Positions 31,344-43,189 of a stretch of 64,000 bases of DNA are shown in pieces. Source of the DNA: Sphaerolaimus hirsutus (Eukaryota > Nematoda > Chromadorea > Monhysterida > Sphaerolaimidae); NCBI GenBank assembly GCA_964036195.1, contig OZ038453.1:14483206-14547205 (forward strand). Reading direction: 5' to 3'. The position numbers and the translations under genes are program-made. Under the pieces are notes generated by a model, which saw only the letters and a list, made by a program, of their open reading frames with translations, made no database searches and was not told the origin of the DNA. Within the stretch, counting starts at the first letter, position 1; each line of letters opens with the position of its first letter.

Positions 31344-31563
31344 CAGTGTTCCATTGTTCACAATACCTGCCGCTGAAAACTGAACCATCCATTGGGCAGA
31401 CGCATTTGAAACTGTATCCCATCACATCATAATGACTCAGTGGTACACAAGTGCCGCCATTTTGACATAAATCTGGTCTGGTAATGCATTCACTTGTTCT
31501 TTCGCACCTGGGACCTAAGTATCCGTGGAGGCAGGTGCAGTTGTATGATGTGCGGGACTGGAC
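31344..31563 (-). CDS. CUBN: Cubilin-like exon 7: last EGF repeats
   Basis: Encodes CTCLHGYLGPRC, CQNGGTCVPLSHYDVMG and CVCPMDGSVFSGRYC. The donor chosen is ACTG|GTTCGT because it includes the last EGF cysteine and gives phase 1, which the first CUB exon needs. The earlier CAG|GTATTG would lose both. Confidence 0.8.
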
Positions 31564-31936
31564 CTGGAAAATTGATCATTGTTTTTGTATAGTAAAATAC
31601 ACTAAATACCGCATATGCTAAAGCAAGTCCCCACGGGAGTTTTTTTGTCAGACTTTTTACTGGGAAGTTTTTCGGGGGGGGGGGTTAATCGAGGTGGAGG
31701 TACTTTTTCTCAGCCAGCTAACAGGGAGAGTTATTCGAAGTGGATGCCTTATTCGAGGATAGACAAATGCATCTTATGGAAGAGTTACCCAATCAACCGG
31801 AAAGTTGAATGCTACGAAAAACAATGATTTTTAAGAAACCGAAAAATGAAATTATCAAGGCAAAACACTTTTCATCCAAAAAATAGGAAAAACCGTTAGC
31901 ACAGATAAACTGAAACCCCCCCCCCCCCAAACAAAC

Positions 31937-32045
31937 CTGACAAGTTCCATGAACGCAAGGACTTGGCGAGCACACTGTACTTGCTGGCAACTGACATCCA
32001 TCACGTCCAATGCCATGTCCAACCATACCAGCTGGGCAGTCACAA
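31937..32045 (-). CDS. CUBN: Cubilin-like exon 6: EGF
   Basis: Encodes CDCPAGMVGHGIGRDGC and then CSPSPCVHGTCQ. Acceptor AATCCACAG, donor CAG|GTTTGT just before a run of G on the minus strand. In frame with both neighbours. Confidence 0.85.
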
Positions 32046-32112
32046 CTGTGGATTGTAAAATGGAAAAAATTATTATTTCTATTTAACAAATAAAAGTGAA
32101 ATGGAAAAGTAC

Positions 32113-32230
32113 CTGAATCCATCATCAGCCAAACTGCCAGCTACATCAGTGACACAAGTTGCGTCTGGATGACAAGGACTTTTTGAACACGGGTCATCCG
32201 ATTTACACGTGATCCCGTCGCCGAGCCAGC
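32113..32230 (-). CDS. CUBN: Cubilin-like exon 5: EGF
   Basis: Encodes GWLGDGITC, closing the preceding EGF, then CSKSPCHPDATC opening the next. Acceptor CATTTTCAG, donor CAG|GTACTT. In frame with exons 4 and 6. Confidence 0.85.
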
Positions 32231-32576
32231 CTGAAAATGAATATTTATACCATTTATCTAGATAATTGAATCAATAAATCTGAATTCAGAAACGTCTCTT
32301 CTAATTTATCTTACTAAAACTACAGTATGCTGAAAGACCTGAAATGACTGAACATTTGTATACATACTTCCACTCCCATTGGAATAATGCTTGCTGTATG
32401 TATGCTTCCCCTGTAGGCAAAATGCTTAGAAAAATGGCGCCATGGCGGATGACGCTTACAGGAATCATGGCGCTAGGCGCCAGACAAAATTAATGCCGTA
32501 ACACCACACTAGCGCTCACGATTTCCCTATTGCCTCCCTCAAATCCAACGAAAAACAAAAACACGAGTGAGTAAAC

Positions 32577-32722
32577 CTGGAGGGCAATGTCCGCACACAC
32601 ATCCGCCATAGGTATTGATGCATCGAACCAAGGGATGACAATAATGCAGCCCAGTGGCACATTCGTCAATATCGATGCACGCCGAGCCAGATTTCTCCAA
32701 ACCGTGGGGACACGCGCCGCAG
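32577..32722 (-). CDS. CUBN: Cubilin-like exon 4: EGF-Ca
   Basis: Encodes CGACPHGLEKSG, then DIDECATGLHYCHPLVRC and CGHCPPG. The doubled CxxCP spacing is typical of cubilin EGF4/5. Acceptor CATTTTTAG, donor CAG|GTTTAC. Phases match both neighbours. The 5.7 kb intron before it contains the large inverted-repeat DNA transposon. Confidence 0.85.
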
Positions 32723-33640
32723 CTAAAAATGGGGGATGTTTTGGGTAGGAGGATGGCTGGTTTATTTTCCGTGGGATCGATTGAAAAGTTTGTCTGAATT
32801 CAGTCTGAATGCTGAGACAAAAGTTTCATATTTTTCTGAACAAAATACAATGCACAGCAAAAAAAATTGGTATGTGATGCGTCGTGAAGTTTCTTCACGG
32901 CGACACGTCACGACGCTGTGAAGGGCTAGTTACACAGGTCCCGGCCGGGGACCGGGACCCGGCAAAAAATAAAAAAATAAAAAATTGGCGTGTATAGGTT
33001 GTTTGCATGTTAATTAGGTGAATCATCACCAAATTAGCATGCACAAAATTTTTGCAAGACGGTTACACCTGCCAATGCATATTTTTTTGGGCAGGTGTAT
33101 AAAATGTTGCGATTCAACTCAAATTTGGCATGCGTGTACTCCTTTGTTTAGTGAGTACGCATGCCAAATTTTAGCTCCGGGCGGTTACCGGGTTTTTTTA
33201 AATTTTTACTTTGATTTTTTTCGATCACTATATTTTTGTATAGTGATCGAAATTTTGCTGGGGTCCGGTCCCCGGCAATTTTGAAATGGCCCCGACCGGG
33301 GTCAAACGTCCCCGGTGAGGAACTTTTTTTTCAGTAAACAAATGATTTTGGTCCCCGACCGGGGTCGTTTGGCCCCGGTACCACACAAAAATTTGTGGTA
33401 CTTTTTGGGACTTTGTGGTAATTGTCCCCGGTCGGGGCCAAACGACCCCGATGAGAAAAAATATTTTTTCAGTAAGTATTTTTTGTGATTTCACTGAAAT
33501 ATGCATGGTCGGGCTGAAAAGTCCCTGGACAGTGCTCGCCATTCACGCTAGGGGTAAGCTACAGTCATAAAATTATAAAACGTATACATATCAGGTGTTT
33601 TGAGTTTTCACCCAAAGTTTCACCCCTCTAGCTCCACCTA

Positions 33641-35611
33641 GGGTGTCAAAAAATTTTTTTTACGGAAAACGGAAAACGGAAAGGTAAAATTTTTTTCACT
33701 TTACGGAAAACGGAAAACGGAAAGGTAAAAAAAAAATTTCTGCCGGAAAACGGAAAACGGAAAGGTAAAAAAATTTCACTCAGCGGAAAACGGAAAACGG
33801 AAAGGTAAAAAAAAATTGTCGGCCGGAAAACGGAAAACGGAAAAATGAAATGCCGGAAAACGGAAAACGGAAAGCAAAATTTTCACGGAAACGGGAAAAA
33901 AATAAAGTGAAATTAGCACGGTAATAGACAAATTTGCAGAAGGAAAACCTGCATGCAGGTTTGCCTGTTTGGCTTTGATTGTGGTAGCTGTACATTCTGC
34001 AACTATGGATCATGCCTGTAACTTCACTTGTAGTTCAAGCTTAACTGAACCAACAAAAAATCATCAAAAAGTAGCCATAGTGGCCATAGGAAAGGAAACA
34101 CTATGACAATTTCACAGTCTAGAAGCAGTGGGAATCACTGATGACCCCTATGCAATTGATGACAACATTGCAGAGGAGATGATAATAAATAGCATAAAAT
34201 TCGACAACAACAACAAACGATACTATATTGACTGGCCATATAAAGAGAGTATCAGTGACCTGCCCACGGGAAAAGCAGAAGCCTTGGTGCGGTTTAAATC
34301 ACTGATAAGAAGATTCAACAAAGATCCAAACTTATTTGAACAATACCGGAAAGTTTTGGACAACCAACTAGAAAAGGGAATAATTGAGATCTGTGACAAC
34401 AAAACAGATAACAAGGGGATTCATTACCTGCCACACCAGCCAGTAATCACACCGGGCAAACCGACATCATGCAGAATTGTGTACGATGGGTCGGCAGGTA
34501 AGCCCAGTTTCAATGAGTGCCTTTTTAGAGGACCAATTACAACACCATTAGCACTGGGCCTACTTCTGAGGTTCAGGGCAGGCAATCTAGCATTAATTAC
34601 CAGTATTGAAAAGGCATTTTTGCAAATAGGATTGCATGACCAAGCTAGAGACTACACACAATTTTTCTGGCTGAAAGATGCCTCAAAACCAGTAACTGAA
34701 AATAACTTAATAGTACTTTGTTTTAAACGTGTACTGTTTGGACTTGTCTGCAGCCCAGCAATTTTGGAAGCAGTCATAAAATACCATTTTAATGTGACAA
34801 TAAACAACATGAATGAATATGAAGAAAATGAAGGGGAACAAAACCAGTTGGTGATGATAATAAACAACATTTACGTTGATAACTTCATCATGAGTGTCAC
34901 GAATGAAGTTGAAGCTTTAGAACTATATTACAAAGTCAAAGCTTTATTTAACCAATGTTCTATGAACATGAGGGAATGGCTGTCAAACTCCAGATCAGTC
35001 ATGAATGAAATAGCAGAAAACGACAGGAGTCCAAAGGTGAATAAAATTGTCGCAGTAATGGGCATGAAATAAAATCACCGAACGGACATGCTGGCAATAT
35101 CAACACCAAAATTGCAAATTGACAGCATCACAACACCAACCAGATGAAACTTGAAACAATTATTGGTGTCAGCATATGACCCAATTGGGTTCACAGCACC
35201 TGTTTCACTGACCCTGAAATCCCAGTTGTCAATGCTGCTCCAAGAGACAAAAACAACACAATGGGATGAGCCAATTGAAGATAAATACAGATTGGAAAAA
35301 CAATGGAAAAATGCCAGAAAACTGAAAATCAAGCCAGAAAATGGAAAAATGGGCTGGTAAAACGGAAACGGAAAGGTAAAAATTTTTCAGTCGGAAAACG
35401 GAAAAATGGGCCGGAAAAACGGAAACGGAAAGGTAAAAAAATTTCAGCTGCCGGAAAACGGAAAACGGAAAGGTAAAAATTTGTCAGCTGCCGGAAAACG
35501 GAAAACAGAAAGGTAAAAATTTTTTGGCTGCCGGAAAACGGAAAACGGAAGGGTTAAAAATTTACCTGCGGAAAGGCGGAAACGGAAAACGGAAACGGAA
35601 ATTTGACACCC
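33641..35611. mobile_element. TA-inserting element with GGAAAACGG arrays and a captured BEL/Pao fragment
   Basis: Ends GGGTGTCAAA ... TTTGACACCC between TA dinucleotides (33639-33640, 35612-35613). Subterminal arrays of CGGAAAACGGAAAGGTAAAA on both sides (33660-33900, 35335-35610), in the same orientation. Between them is a BEL/Pao pol fragment without LTRs. Confidence 0.75.
34070..35285 (+). pseudogene. BEL/Pao reverse transcriptase fragment
   Basis: Open from 34128 to 35072 (314 codons). Closely similar to the RT of the element at 40404-63145: DDPYAIDDNIAEEM, PHQPVITPGK, SIEKAFLQIGLHD, NIYVDNFIM. Homology starts near 34070 (with a stop before 34128) and ends about 35285. No LTR, gag, RNase H or integrase. 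A dead captured piece of an element of the same family. Confidence 0.85.
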
Positions 35612-36285
35612 TAGCTCCACCCACTGCGGAACTGTGGGGGTTACAATTTCGGTCCATGTACTTATGTACACATGGTGCTCTATCTCAACGCTGCTTTAAG
35701 TTGTGATCATGAAACTTTGGCCAGTGTAAGCCAGTGTGTTGGCAATGTGCTGATAGTATTCAACACTTTCATCAACATCATTGCTATTAAGGTAAAGTTA
35801 ATATGCAAATCAGGGTGATGTGCAAGAAACGTGTGAACTGTGATGGATGTTTTGGTGATCATCTGAGATCATGTTGTATTGCAGTGATTTTAATGTTGTT
35901 TTGAAATGTGCAGTAAATAATTATATACATTAAATTTCATTTGTGTTGTGACCAAATATTTTTGGTTGCTCAAATAATCCCCCAGTCCTGAGATTAGGGC
36001 GTCTATTCAAGGTGTTCATTTTGTATGCCTTATCTGGACATTGATTTTGAAGCTTAATAAGGTGGTCATTATGGGCTGTTTATGAGCGGTTGACGATTAA
36101 AATGATCAGGACAGCATGCAGATTCAATTTTTGTGGTCGGGCTGATTTGGTCCAGTTGAATGAAAACGCATGCAATTTCAGAACTCAATAACTCAGCTAT
36201 TTCTCAGCCGATTTTCACCAATAAACACTTAAAATGATCAGAATCACCTGGAGCTTCCATACTTATGTTCTGATTATCAGCTGCC

Positions 36286-36345
36286 ACTCCTAGACCCTGT
36301 AAAAAACCCTGAAAAGTGTCAACGACCCTGTATAATATCATGTGT
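36286..36345 (+). mobile_element. Partial introner-like repeat
   Basis: Contains GCCACTCCTAGACCCTGT and truncated GTGTCA words. No partner arm. Confidence 0.45.
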
Positions 36346-36349
36346 CATC

Positions 36350-36743
36350 ACCCCCCCTCCCTATCTTGAAACCACTATGAAACAATCACCCCCCCCTTGA
36401 AATACCCCCCAGATTGAGTATAAAGAGAACGTACATGACAAATACTGCAGTTTTTGTTCTGCGTAGTGCAGAACACACGTTGAAACAATGTCGTAATCAT
36501 GTTAGAACAGTGTTTATACCATCTACATACTACTATTAGTCTACAGGAGTCTATACATGTCAGTTATTGATGCATTTTTCTACCCCAGTGTACATCACAA
36601 ACGATGATTTTGTACTAGGATTTGAAAAAATTTCTGGCAAAATAATAACCCCCCTCGAAATACCCCCCCCCCTTGTTTAACCCCCCCTCTCGGGACCACT
36701 ATGAAACAATCACCCCATGGGGGGTATTTCAAGGAAATACAGT
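36350..36743. mobile_element. TA-MITE, G-run family, left tip degraded
   Basis: Core (GCAGAACACACGTTGAAAC) and right tip TTTCAAGGAAATACAG are present. Confidence 0.6.
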
Positions 36744-36756
36744 AATCAAACATTGA

Positions 36757-37020
36757 CTACTCAATCGCATCAATGTGAACTTTTTTCAATTGCGAAATGT
36801 GTCCCATTGGAAAATACAGTTTATGCCACAATAAATACCCCATTGTGAAAAACAATTCTAACAACAATCTGTCACTGACATAGCCATTCAAAGTAATTAT
36901 TGCTGTGCACCACAGATCATCATAAATCACAATCTCGATCATTTGGAGATCAAAAGATGTTGCTGCAGGCCATATGCAAAATAATAATAGTGTGTAAACT
37001 AGAAAGGGCATAGACCACAT
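36757..37020 (-). CDS. Unidentified 87-codon open frame in the 5.1 kb transposon
   Basis: Starts MWSMPFLVYTLLLFCIWPAA, which looks like a signal peptide or membrane segment, followed by FDLQMIEIVIYDDLW and more hydrophobic sequence. It lies directly after the 3' tip of an introner-like element. It could be a captured exon or chance. No family recognised. Confidence 0.3.
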   Translation of the reverse strand: MWSMPFLVYTLLLFCIWPAATSFDLQMIEIVIYDDLWCTAIITLNGYVSDRLLLELFFTMGYLLWHKLYFPMGHISQLKKVHIDAIE

Positions 37021-37240
37021 GCTGGGGGCACTCCCAGACCCTATAAAAGAACCTGTAAAGTGTCAAAGACCCTGTAAAATGTCATGTGTCATGTAAAAGA
37101 CCCTGTAAAAGACCCTGAAAAGTGTCAAAGACCCTGTAAAATGTCATGTATCATGTAAAAGACCCTGTAAAAGACCCTGAAAAGTGTCAAAGACCCTGTA
37201 AAATGTCATGTATTATGTAAAATACCCTGTAAAGTGTCAT
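37021..37240 (-). mobile_element. Introner-like element copy, 3' end intact
   Basis: The minus-strand 3' end GGGTCTGGGAGTGCCCCCAG directly abuts an 87-codon open frame (36757-37020). The rest is tandem GACCCTGTAAAA/AAGTGTCA words without a clear second tip. Confidence 0.6.
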
Positions 37241-38394
37241 GTGTATCCAAATCTTATTTTATCATATCCCAATCTTATGTTTTTGTATCCAAATCTAGGT
37301 GGAGCTAGAGGGGTGAAACTTTGGGTGAAAACTCAAAACACCTGATATGTATACGTTTTATAATTTTATGACTGTAGCTTACCCCTAGCGTGAATGGCGA
37401 GCACTGTCCAGGGACTTTTCAGCCCGACCATGCATATTTCAGTGAAATCACAAAAAATACTTACTGAAAAAATATTTTTTCTCATCGGGGTCGTTTGGCC
37501 CCGACCGGGGACAATTACCACAAAGTCCCAAAAAGTACCACAAATTTTTGTGTGGTACCGGGGCCAAACGACCCCGGTCGGGGACCAAAATCATTTGTTT
37601 ACTGAAAAAAAAGTTCCTCACCGGGGACGTTTGACCCCGGTCGGGGCCATTTCAAAATTGCTGGGGACCGGACCCCGGCAAAATTTCGATCACTATACAA
37701 AAATATAGTGATTGAAAAAAATTAAAGTAAAAATTAAAAAAAACCCGGTAACCGCCCGGAGCTAAAATTTGGCATGCGTACTCACTAAACAAAGGAGTAC
37801 ACGCATGCCAAATTTGAGTTGAATCGCAACATTTTATACACCTGCCCAAAAAAATATGCATTGGCAGGTGTAACCGTCTTGCAAAAATTTTGTGCATGCT
37901 AATTTGGTGATGATTCACCTAATTAACATGCAAACAACCTATACACGCCAATTTTTTATTTTTTTATTTTTTGCTGGGTCCCGGTCCCCGGCCGGGACCT
38001 GTGTGACTAGCCGCTGTGAAGAGCTGACCAGCGCTTCCCGGCGCTTCACGAAGTTTGTTGTGAAGACACTTCACATCACAGACTGCGTCACAATGCTGCG
38101 AAATGTTTTGAGAAGTGTTTTCACTTTGTCCGTGTCGGGAAGCGCGTTTCACGAATGATGATGATGGGTGAAGTGTGTGGAAGCCACTTCACCAAAAATT
38201 TCGTGATGTGTGAGGCTGCTTCACGCACATCCAGCCCGCTTCCACACGCTTAAGAACCTATTTTTTGATGTGATGTGGTGCTGAAGAAAAGTGACAAAAG
38301 GTATTTACCAAACAAAATTTCGAGCAATTGAATTTGGCACCAAAAAGCAAGCCTCGTGCAGAATACAAATCTAATCATATTCAAAAAATCCCAC

Positions 38395-38578
38395 CCAACC
38401 AACAAAAATCCACCCTCAGTATTAACACATTCAGCGGGACCACAATTATCCAATTTCTGATGGCACTCGTCCAAATCTATGCACACAGGATTTTCACTAT
38501 CTGGTGACTGGGTGTAACCAATGTCACAGACACATTTAAATGGGGGCACTTTTGGTGCTGGGGTTGTATTTGTGGTGC
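38395..38578 (-). CDS. CUBN: Cubilin-like exon 3: EGF-Ca
   Basis: Acceptor TATTCACAG. Begins with a Thr/Pro linker, then CVCDIGYTQSPDSENPVC and the calcium-binding start DLDECHQKLDNCGPAECVNT. The donor is uncertain: GG|GTGGG at 38394 gives the right phase for the next exon, while G|GTGGAT at 38413 lies closer to the usual EGF boundary but breaks phase. Confidence 0.78.
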
Positions 38579-38729
38579 CTGTGAATATATTGGATTGAAT
38601 GTGTAATTTGGGAAATGAATTAATTTCAAGATAAGATAAACTCAATTATCGAAATGCACAATCGAAAAACCACCCTTGAAAAACAACCGAGACAAAACCA
38701 TTGCAAAAATGGCTCCCTTGAGGAATTGC

Positions 38730-38825
38730 AGTATTTCCTTGAAATACCTTTAATCCTTCGACTAACCCCCTTAAAATTTGCACTCTGAAATATAAACCCC
38801 CTGGGGGTATTTCGAGGAAATACGG
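38730..38825. mobile_element. Short TA-MITE next to cubilin exon 2
   Basis: CAGTATTTCCTTGAAATACC ... TTTCGAGGAAATACGG, 35 bases from the exon's donor. Confidence 0.68.
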
Positions 38826-38860
38826 TAATCATTCATTTCAAGCCCCAAGCAAATGCACAC

Positions 38861-39036
38861 CATTATCAAACTGCCCTCTCAAAACATCAACCAAATCGGA
38901 AGCGTCAAAGATTTCATCCACAGCATTTTCAACCGCCCTAAGTGGATTGTCATTTTCAGTGGGCACGCAAATGCCATGAGATCCGCATAGCAAGTGCGAT
39001 GTTGCCGTATTGCAACTGGTTGAACTTTGTGTGCAA
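38861..39036 (-). CDS. CUBN: Cubilin-like exon 2: EGF with long insert
   Basis: Encodes CNTATSHLLCGSHGICVP followed by an acidic insert (ENAVDEIFDASDLVDVL). Cubilin EGF3 has the same peculiarity, a C..RCVHGIC start and a long loop before the last cysteines, which here are in the next exon. Acceptor CGCACGCAG, donor G|GTGTGC. Ends in phase 1 and joins exon 3 in frame. Confidence 0.72.
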
Positions 39037-39205
39037 CTGCGTGCGGAATTTGTGTGGATTTTGGGGAGGCGATTTGTGAAGAGGTTTGTAAGTGATGGAA
39101 TGGCGCCTTTTTCCTGCCGCTACGCCTTTTCAGGATGGCGCAAAATGGCCTTTGTAGTTTAACGCTGGCGCCGTTTGACTGTGCGCCTTTAAGCGCCATC
39201 ATTAA

Positions 39206-39857
39206 ACGTTAATCATGATTTTCACAGCATGGTTCTAACAATGACTCAAATCTAGAATCAAATTTGAAAGTTTGTGTGATCTGCCGTGAAACGGGGTGAA
39301 CTCGTTTGCATCAGTGAATGTTACCTACTGTGCATTGAAGTTATTTGCCTTCACAAATCTAATCTAACAAATCTGTATGTACGTCACAATGAGATCGAGC
39401 CCATTTTGAATAGGTTCAGTTGTAAACTCATTTTTCCTTTGATTGACAAAAAAATGTGAAAAAATTCACTCGAACCGAAACCAACCGTTCACCCACAAAT
39501 CCATCATCACAATGACAATAATGAGTGGAATCGAATTCAGAATTGACACAACTGCCGTGAACACAATCCCAGGGGGTGTTGTGGATCATTGTGCAAGGGG
39601 GTACCCGTTCGGTGCAGTTTTTGCCCTGTTTTAATGGGGGTGTCTATGGAACGAAATAATGTAGGTATATTCGACTGACCGCACGCTATGCATTTTTCCG
39701 GAGGAACCACTCCATCATGACGTCATCTTTAGAAAAATAAAAATAATTCCAGCAAAAAATAAAAAACATTTCGGGAAAAACATTCCTTGTTTGTACGCGA
39801 CTCTGCCTTTTCTTTTTCCAAAATATTTTTCTTTTTGTGAAAGTGCATACATAAGTA
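39206..39857. other. Cubilin intron
   Basis: No gene recognised on either strand. A missing EGF exon may be here or between 40282 and 40398. Confidence 0.4.
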
Positions 39858-40281
39858 CCGTATTACCTCGAATTATCCCCCCCTGAATTAACCCCCCCTC
39901 GAAATACCCCCCCTAAATTTCGGCTGAGGAAATAATAAACCCCCCCTCGATATACCCCCCCTAAAATTGAGTGTAACGTGAACGTACATGACAAATACCG
40001 CAGTTTGTGAGCTGTACTATGCAGAACACACGTTAACACTGATGATTAATTGACGTTAGGGAAGGGTTTTTGTGTATATACAGTAATATATGCCTATAAA
40101 CACAAATAAATCTATGTGATTGTCCGATTTTTCTACGTCTGCGTATGGGGAATTTCCGAAAATTTCTGGCAAAATAATAGACCCCCCTTGAATAACCCCC
40201 CCCCCCCCCCTCGAATTATCCCCCCCTCAAATTTTGCTGGCGAAAAAATAAACCCCCTGGGGGTATTTCGAGGTAATACGG
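39858..40281. mobile_element. TA-MITE, G-run family
   Basis: CCGTATTACCTCGAATTATC ... TTCGAGGTAATACGG flanked by TA; full core. Confidence 0.85.
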
Positions 40282-40403
40282 TATCCAGCCTGCGCGTTCT
40301 CGACCTAAATAAATAAGACATAAATAATTTTGGGCGCATACTTTGCGGTTCGCCGAGTATAGGTACATGATGAATACTTCCACAGACATTTCTATGTTTA
40401 GGC

Positions 40404-40869
40404 TGTAAAGTTTCACACTAATTGGGGTTACGTTTTCCTGCGTTTACAGTGCGGAAACCTTAGCTTTTATCCAACAGTTTTATTCAAGTTCTTTTGGGTT
40501 TTATACTTTATTTTATTCAATCAAACAAAGAAATCATAAATTCAGAAATCAGTAGTTGTAGACTGGGGCCATTCTTCGGCAAGAACGGCCTTACGGACAA
40601 TTTAACCTTCAAAACGCGAGCAAATTGCTTATTGTGTCTACTTTAAAGCAAATATCAGGTTTTGCACCTGTTGCATGTCGTTAGAAAACGGGTTGACATA
40701 AAGAATTATAAAGACTAATAAAAACATAGATTAAATATTATAAATGTTGTTACTTTTATCACCCGTTGTTTACAGCAGGCAAGAAAAGGCAAATATTTTC
40801 TAAGTGAAATGGGAATTATTCAAGTGAAACAAAAATGCAGGTTACGGTAATTTTAGGCGGAACCGCACA
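40404..40869 (-). repeat. 3' LTR of element A
   Basis: 466 bp, on the minus strand TGTGCGGTTCC ... GTGTGAAACTTTACA. A purine-rich tract (CTGGGGAG) lies just inside, as expected for the polypurine tract. Confidence 0.93.
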
Positions 40870-40961
40870 CTCCCCAGAAATTAAAAGAAAATTTCAAAAT
40901 CACAAATTTAAATTTTTTTACGTTTAATTAAAAAAGAGGCTTTACGAATGAAAAAGAGGTA

Positions 40962-41225
40962 TCATTCTGGGGGCAGCAAATCATCGGTGACAGCTCCGTT
41001 GGTCCCATCTGTCTCCATTGGCTCTGTGTTGTCTTTACTGTTGTCTGTAGAGCCTGTTGTAGAGCTCGTGCTCGAGCTACACTCACCATCAGAAGATGGG
41101 GTTGGGGATCTTTTCTTCGACTTTTTATTGCTCTTCCCTGCAGGAAGATTTGGAGATTTCCCACTGATGCATGTTGTCCCCACTGTTGTTGTTGTCTTCT
41201 GGTAGTGAAAATCATTTTTGCTCAA
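40962..41225 (-). CDS. Ser/Thr-rich acidic open frame at the 3' end of element A
   Basis: 87 codons overlapping the env stop: KSNKKSKKRSPTPSSDGE then a Ser/Thr run and an acidic end. Could be the original env tail in another frame or an accessory frame. Not recognised. Confidence 0.3.
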   Translation of the reverse strand: MSKNDFHYQKTTTTVGTTCISGKSPNLPAGKSNKKSKKRSPTPSSDGECSSSTSSTTGSTDNSKDNTEPMETDGTNGAVTDDLLPPE

Positions 41226-43189
41226 AGGCTTGTTGTTATTTGTCGTAGCTGTGGCTTCAGTATTGTTAGCGATATCATTGACTCGGTGCTTTCAGCTAAC
41301 TTTCGGCTGTGTGTTGTCAGCCTTGCTGTCGGTGTCATAGGTGTCTTCATTGTCATGGCTTCGTGATGTTGTAGATCTTCTGTCCCTTCGGCGTCGGGAG
41401 GAGGGGGACCTCCTTGACCGTGACCGGTGTTGTCTTGGCAGGGTTCTAGGCTCTGGAGGGGGTGGTGTACGAGGCCCTCGTTGGACTGGTTCGCGCATCC
41501 CTTGCTGGGTGCTGCAACTCCTGTAGTCTTCTGGCGCGCTCGCCAGGCGTTTAACTGGGCGCGAAGTCGTGTTGTAGAACGTGCAAGCTTCGGCATGATG
41601 GCGCGGCCCGTGACTGCTCGCCACTGCAAATATAAATAAATACAGTAGCTTATCACTGCAATTATCAACATTATCATTACAATATTCACTGTTGTTTGCA
41701 ATGGCCCAGTCAGCAAGGTGTCTAGTGCTGAAGCACTTCCTTCTGCTGTCCCGCTTACTATGTGTCCTAGTTCTTTTCCTACACCCTCAAAGTAGGCTCC
41801 GACCCCTTGCCCTATTCCAGCCACAAATGCTTGGATGGCCTTGGGGTCGTTTGACATTGTTGAGAAATATTGTACAGTTTTATCTAATTTTTTCTCAATG
41901 TTGTGTAGTTTGTTGAACTGGTGTCGTGCAGCTGTTATACTGAATGCTACATCTGTCATAGTGTGACTTGGCATTCCAGTGACATTCAAGTGGAAGGGGC
42001 TCCAAGTCCCGTTCCAGATGAGTTCCAACGGGAGTTTTGTCACATGCAAGTTTGTTGGTCCATTTTCGTTTGCCCATTTGTCGTTTTTCAACATGTAATA
42101 TTTGTGATCTTTGTAATGACAATTCTCCTCAGGTGACTGTGTAATAAGGTCGCTTCCTCCTGGGGACACAAACATAATATGCCTGTGTCCCGGAAGTCTC
42201 ACTGGCAAGAATCTGTAGCACGTGTTGTTTATTTTGTGATCAAAGTAAATATGTTCTGGTGTCACTGTTTGGCATTCCCAGAACATCAGTACATCTCCAT
42301 GCCATTCTGCATAAATGTTGTTGCGGCCCAGTAGGGCTCTCAATCCCAAGGTGGGATCCAATGTTATGAATTGATTGATTATGTTTATTTGGTTTTGTCT
42401 CAAATAACATAATTGTTGCCATATCATGGAGAATTGTTGTTTTTCTAAATTTGCAATTTTATATATGACATATTGTCTCTGTTCCGTCCTGAAATATTTC
42501 AGATTTACGGAATTAATCTGCTGTGCGGTCATGCTATCTTTCTCTGACTTTGCAAATTCAATGAATGTCGAGCCTTGTTCTGTATATTTCGCATGTTTGG
42601 GGACGCATTCAGAATTTTCTGGTCGCTCTTGTTGTATTGTTATTGTGAAGGCTGCTTGTAATTGTTGTATAACAATGTGTCGTTCGGATATCTGAGCTTC
42701 AAAATTTCCGAAATTTTCATATGCGCATTGTCCTTCAAATTTTGTGGCATCCCACACTGACACTGCATTATCACTGTCAAAGCAGTAGCCAGCGGCTGGC
42801 GCGCAATGCGATAAATCTTGAATTTCTGATACAATACGTTTGCCATCTAAACTTGCTACCGTGCCGATTTCAATGTGAAAGTTTGTCACTTCATTTGTGA
42901 AATTTTGACAAAAGTAGCAATATTGTATCGTTAAAGTGTTGTTTGTGCTCCATAAAGCTTTATTTATTTGTGTTAGATTTTGTCCTTTCCACCTTTTTGT
43001 TTCCATTGCTTTCATGCATTCAGCCAGGGTTACTACCTTGTTGTTCAGAATTTCCGGTGGCAGCATTGCTTTGCCTCCAACCAGGCTCATGTAGGTAATT
43101 ATGGCGTGTTGTTGTTCGTAACACCGGTATACTTGTGTTTGTTGTGGTTCCGTCTTCAATGCCCACACTCTCACTCCCTGTTTAGTCAC
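41222..43189 (-). pseudogene. env: Element A env-like glycoprotein
   Basis: 655 open codons with many cysteines and N-glycosylation sites. Landmarks shared with element B: GTVASLDGKRIVSEIQD, SECVPKHAKYTEQG, DPTLGLRALLGRNNIYAEW. A membrane segment TVNIVMIMLIIAVISYC near the C-terminus and a basic cytoplasmic tail. An old genomic copy with the N-terminus out of frame. Confidence 0.78.

Larger units (their letters stand above)
32924..38012. mobile_element. 5.1 kb DNA transposon with 718-bp terminal inverted repeats
   Basis: Left end GGCTAGTTACACAGGTCCCG (32924) and right end CGGGACCTGTGTGACTAGCC (38012) start inverted repeats of about 718 bp each (to 33641 and from 37295). Flanked by a perfect 9-bp repeat GCTGTGAAG (32915-32923, 38013-38021). 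Long TIRs with a 9-bp TSD point to the Mutator superfamily. No transposase is visible; the interior holds a nested element, a pol fragment, a TA-MITE and an 87-codon open frame. Confidence 0.85.

Noticed and set aside
33018-33542. Open frames repeated at 37394-37918
   Set aside because: They lie in the terminal inverted repeats of a DNA transposon; no recognisable protein.
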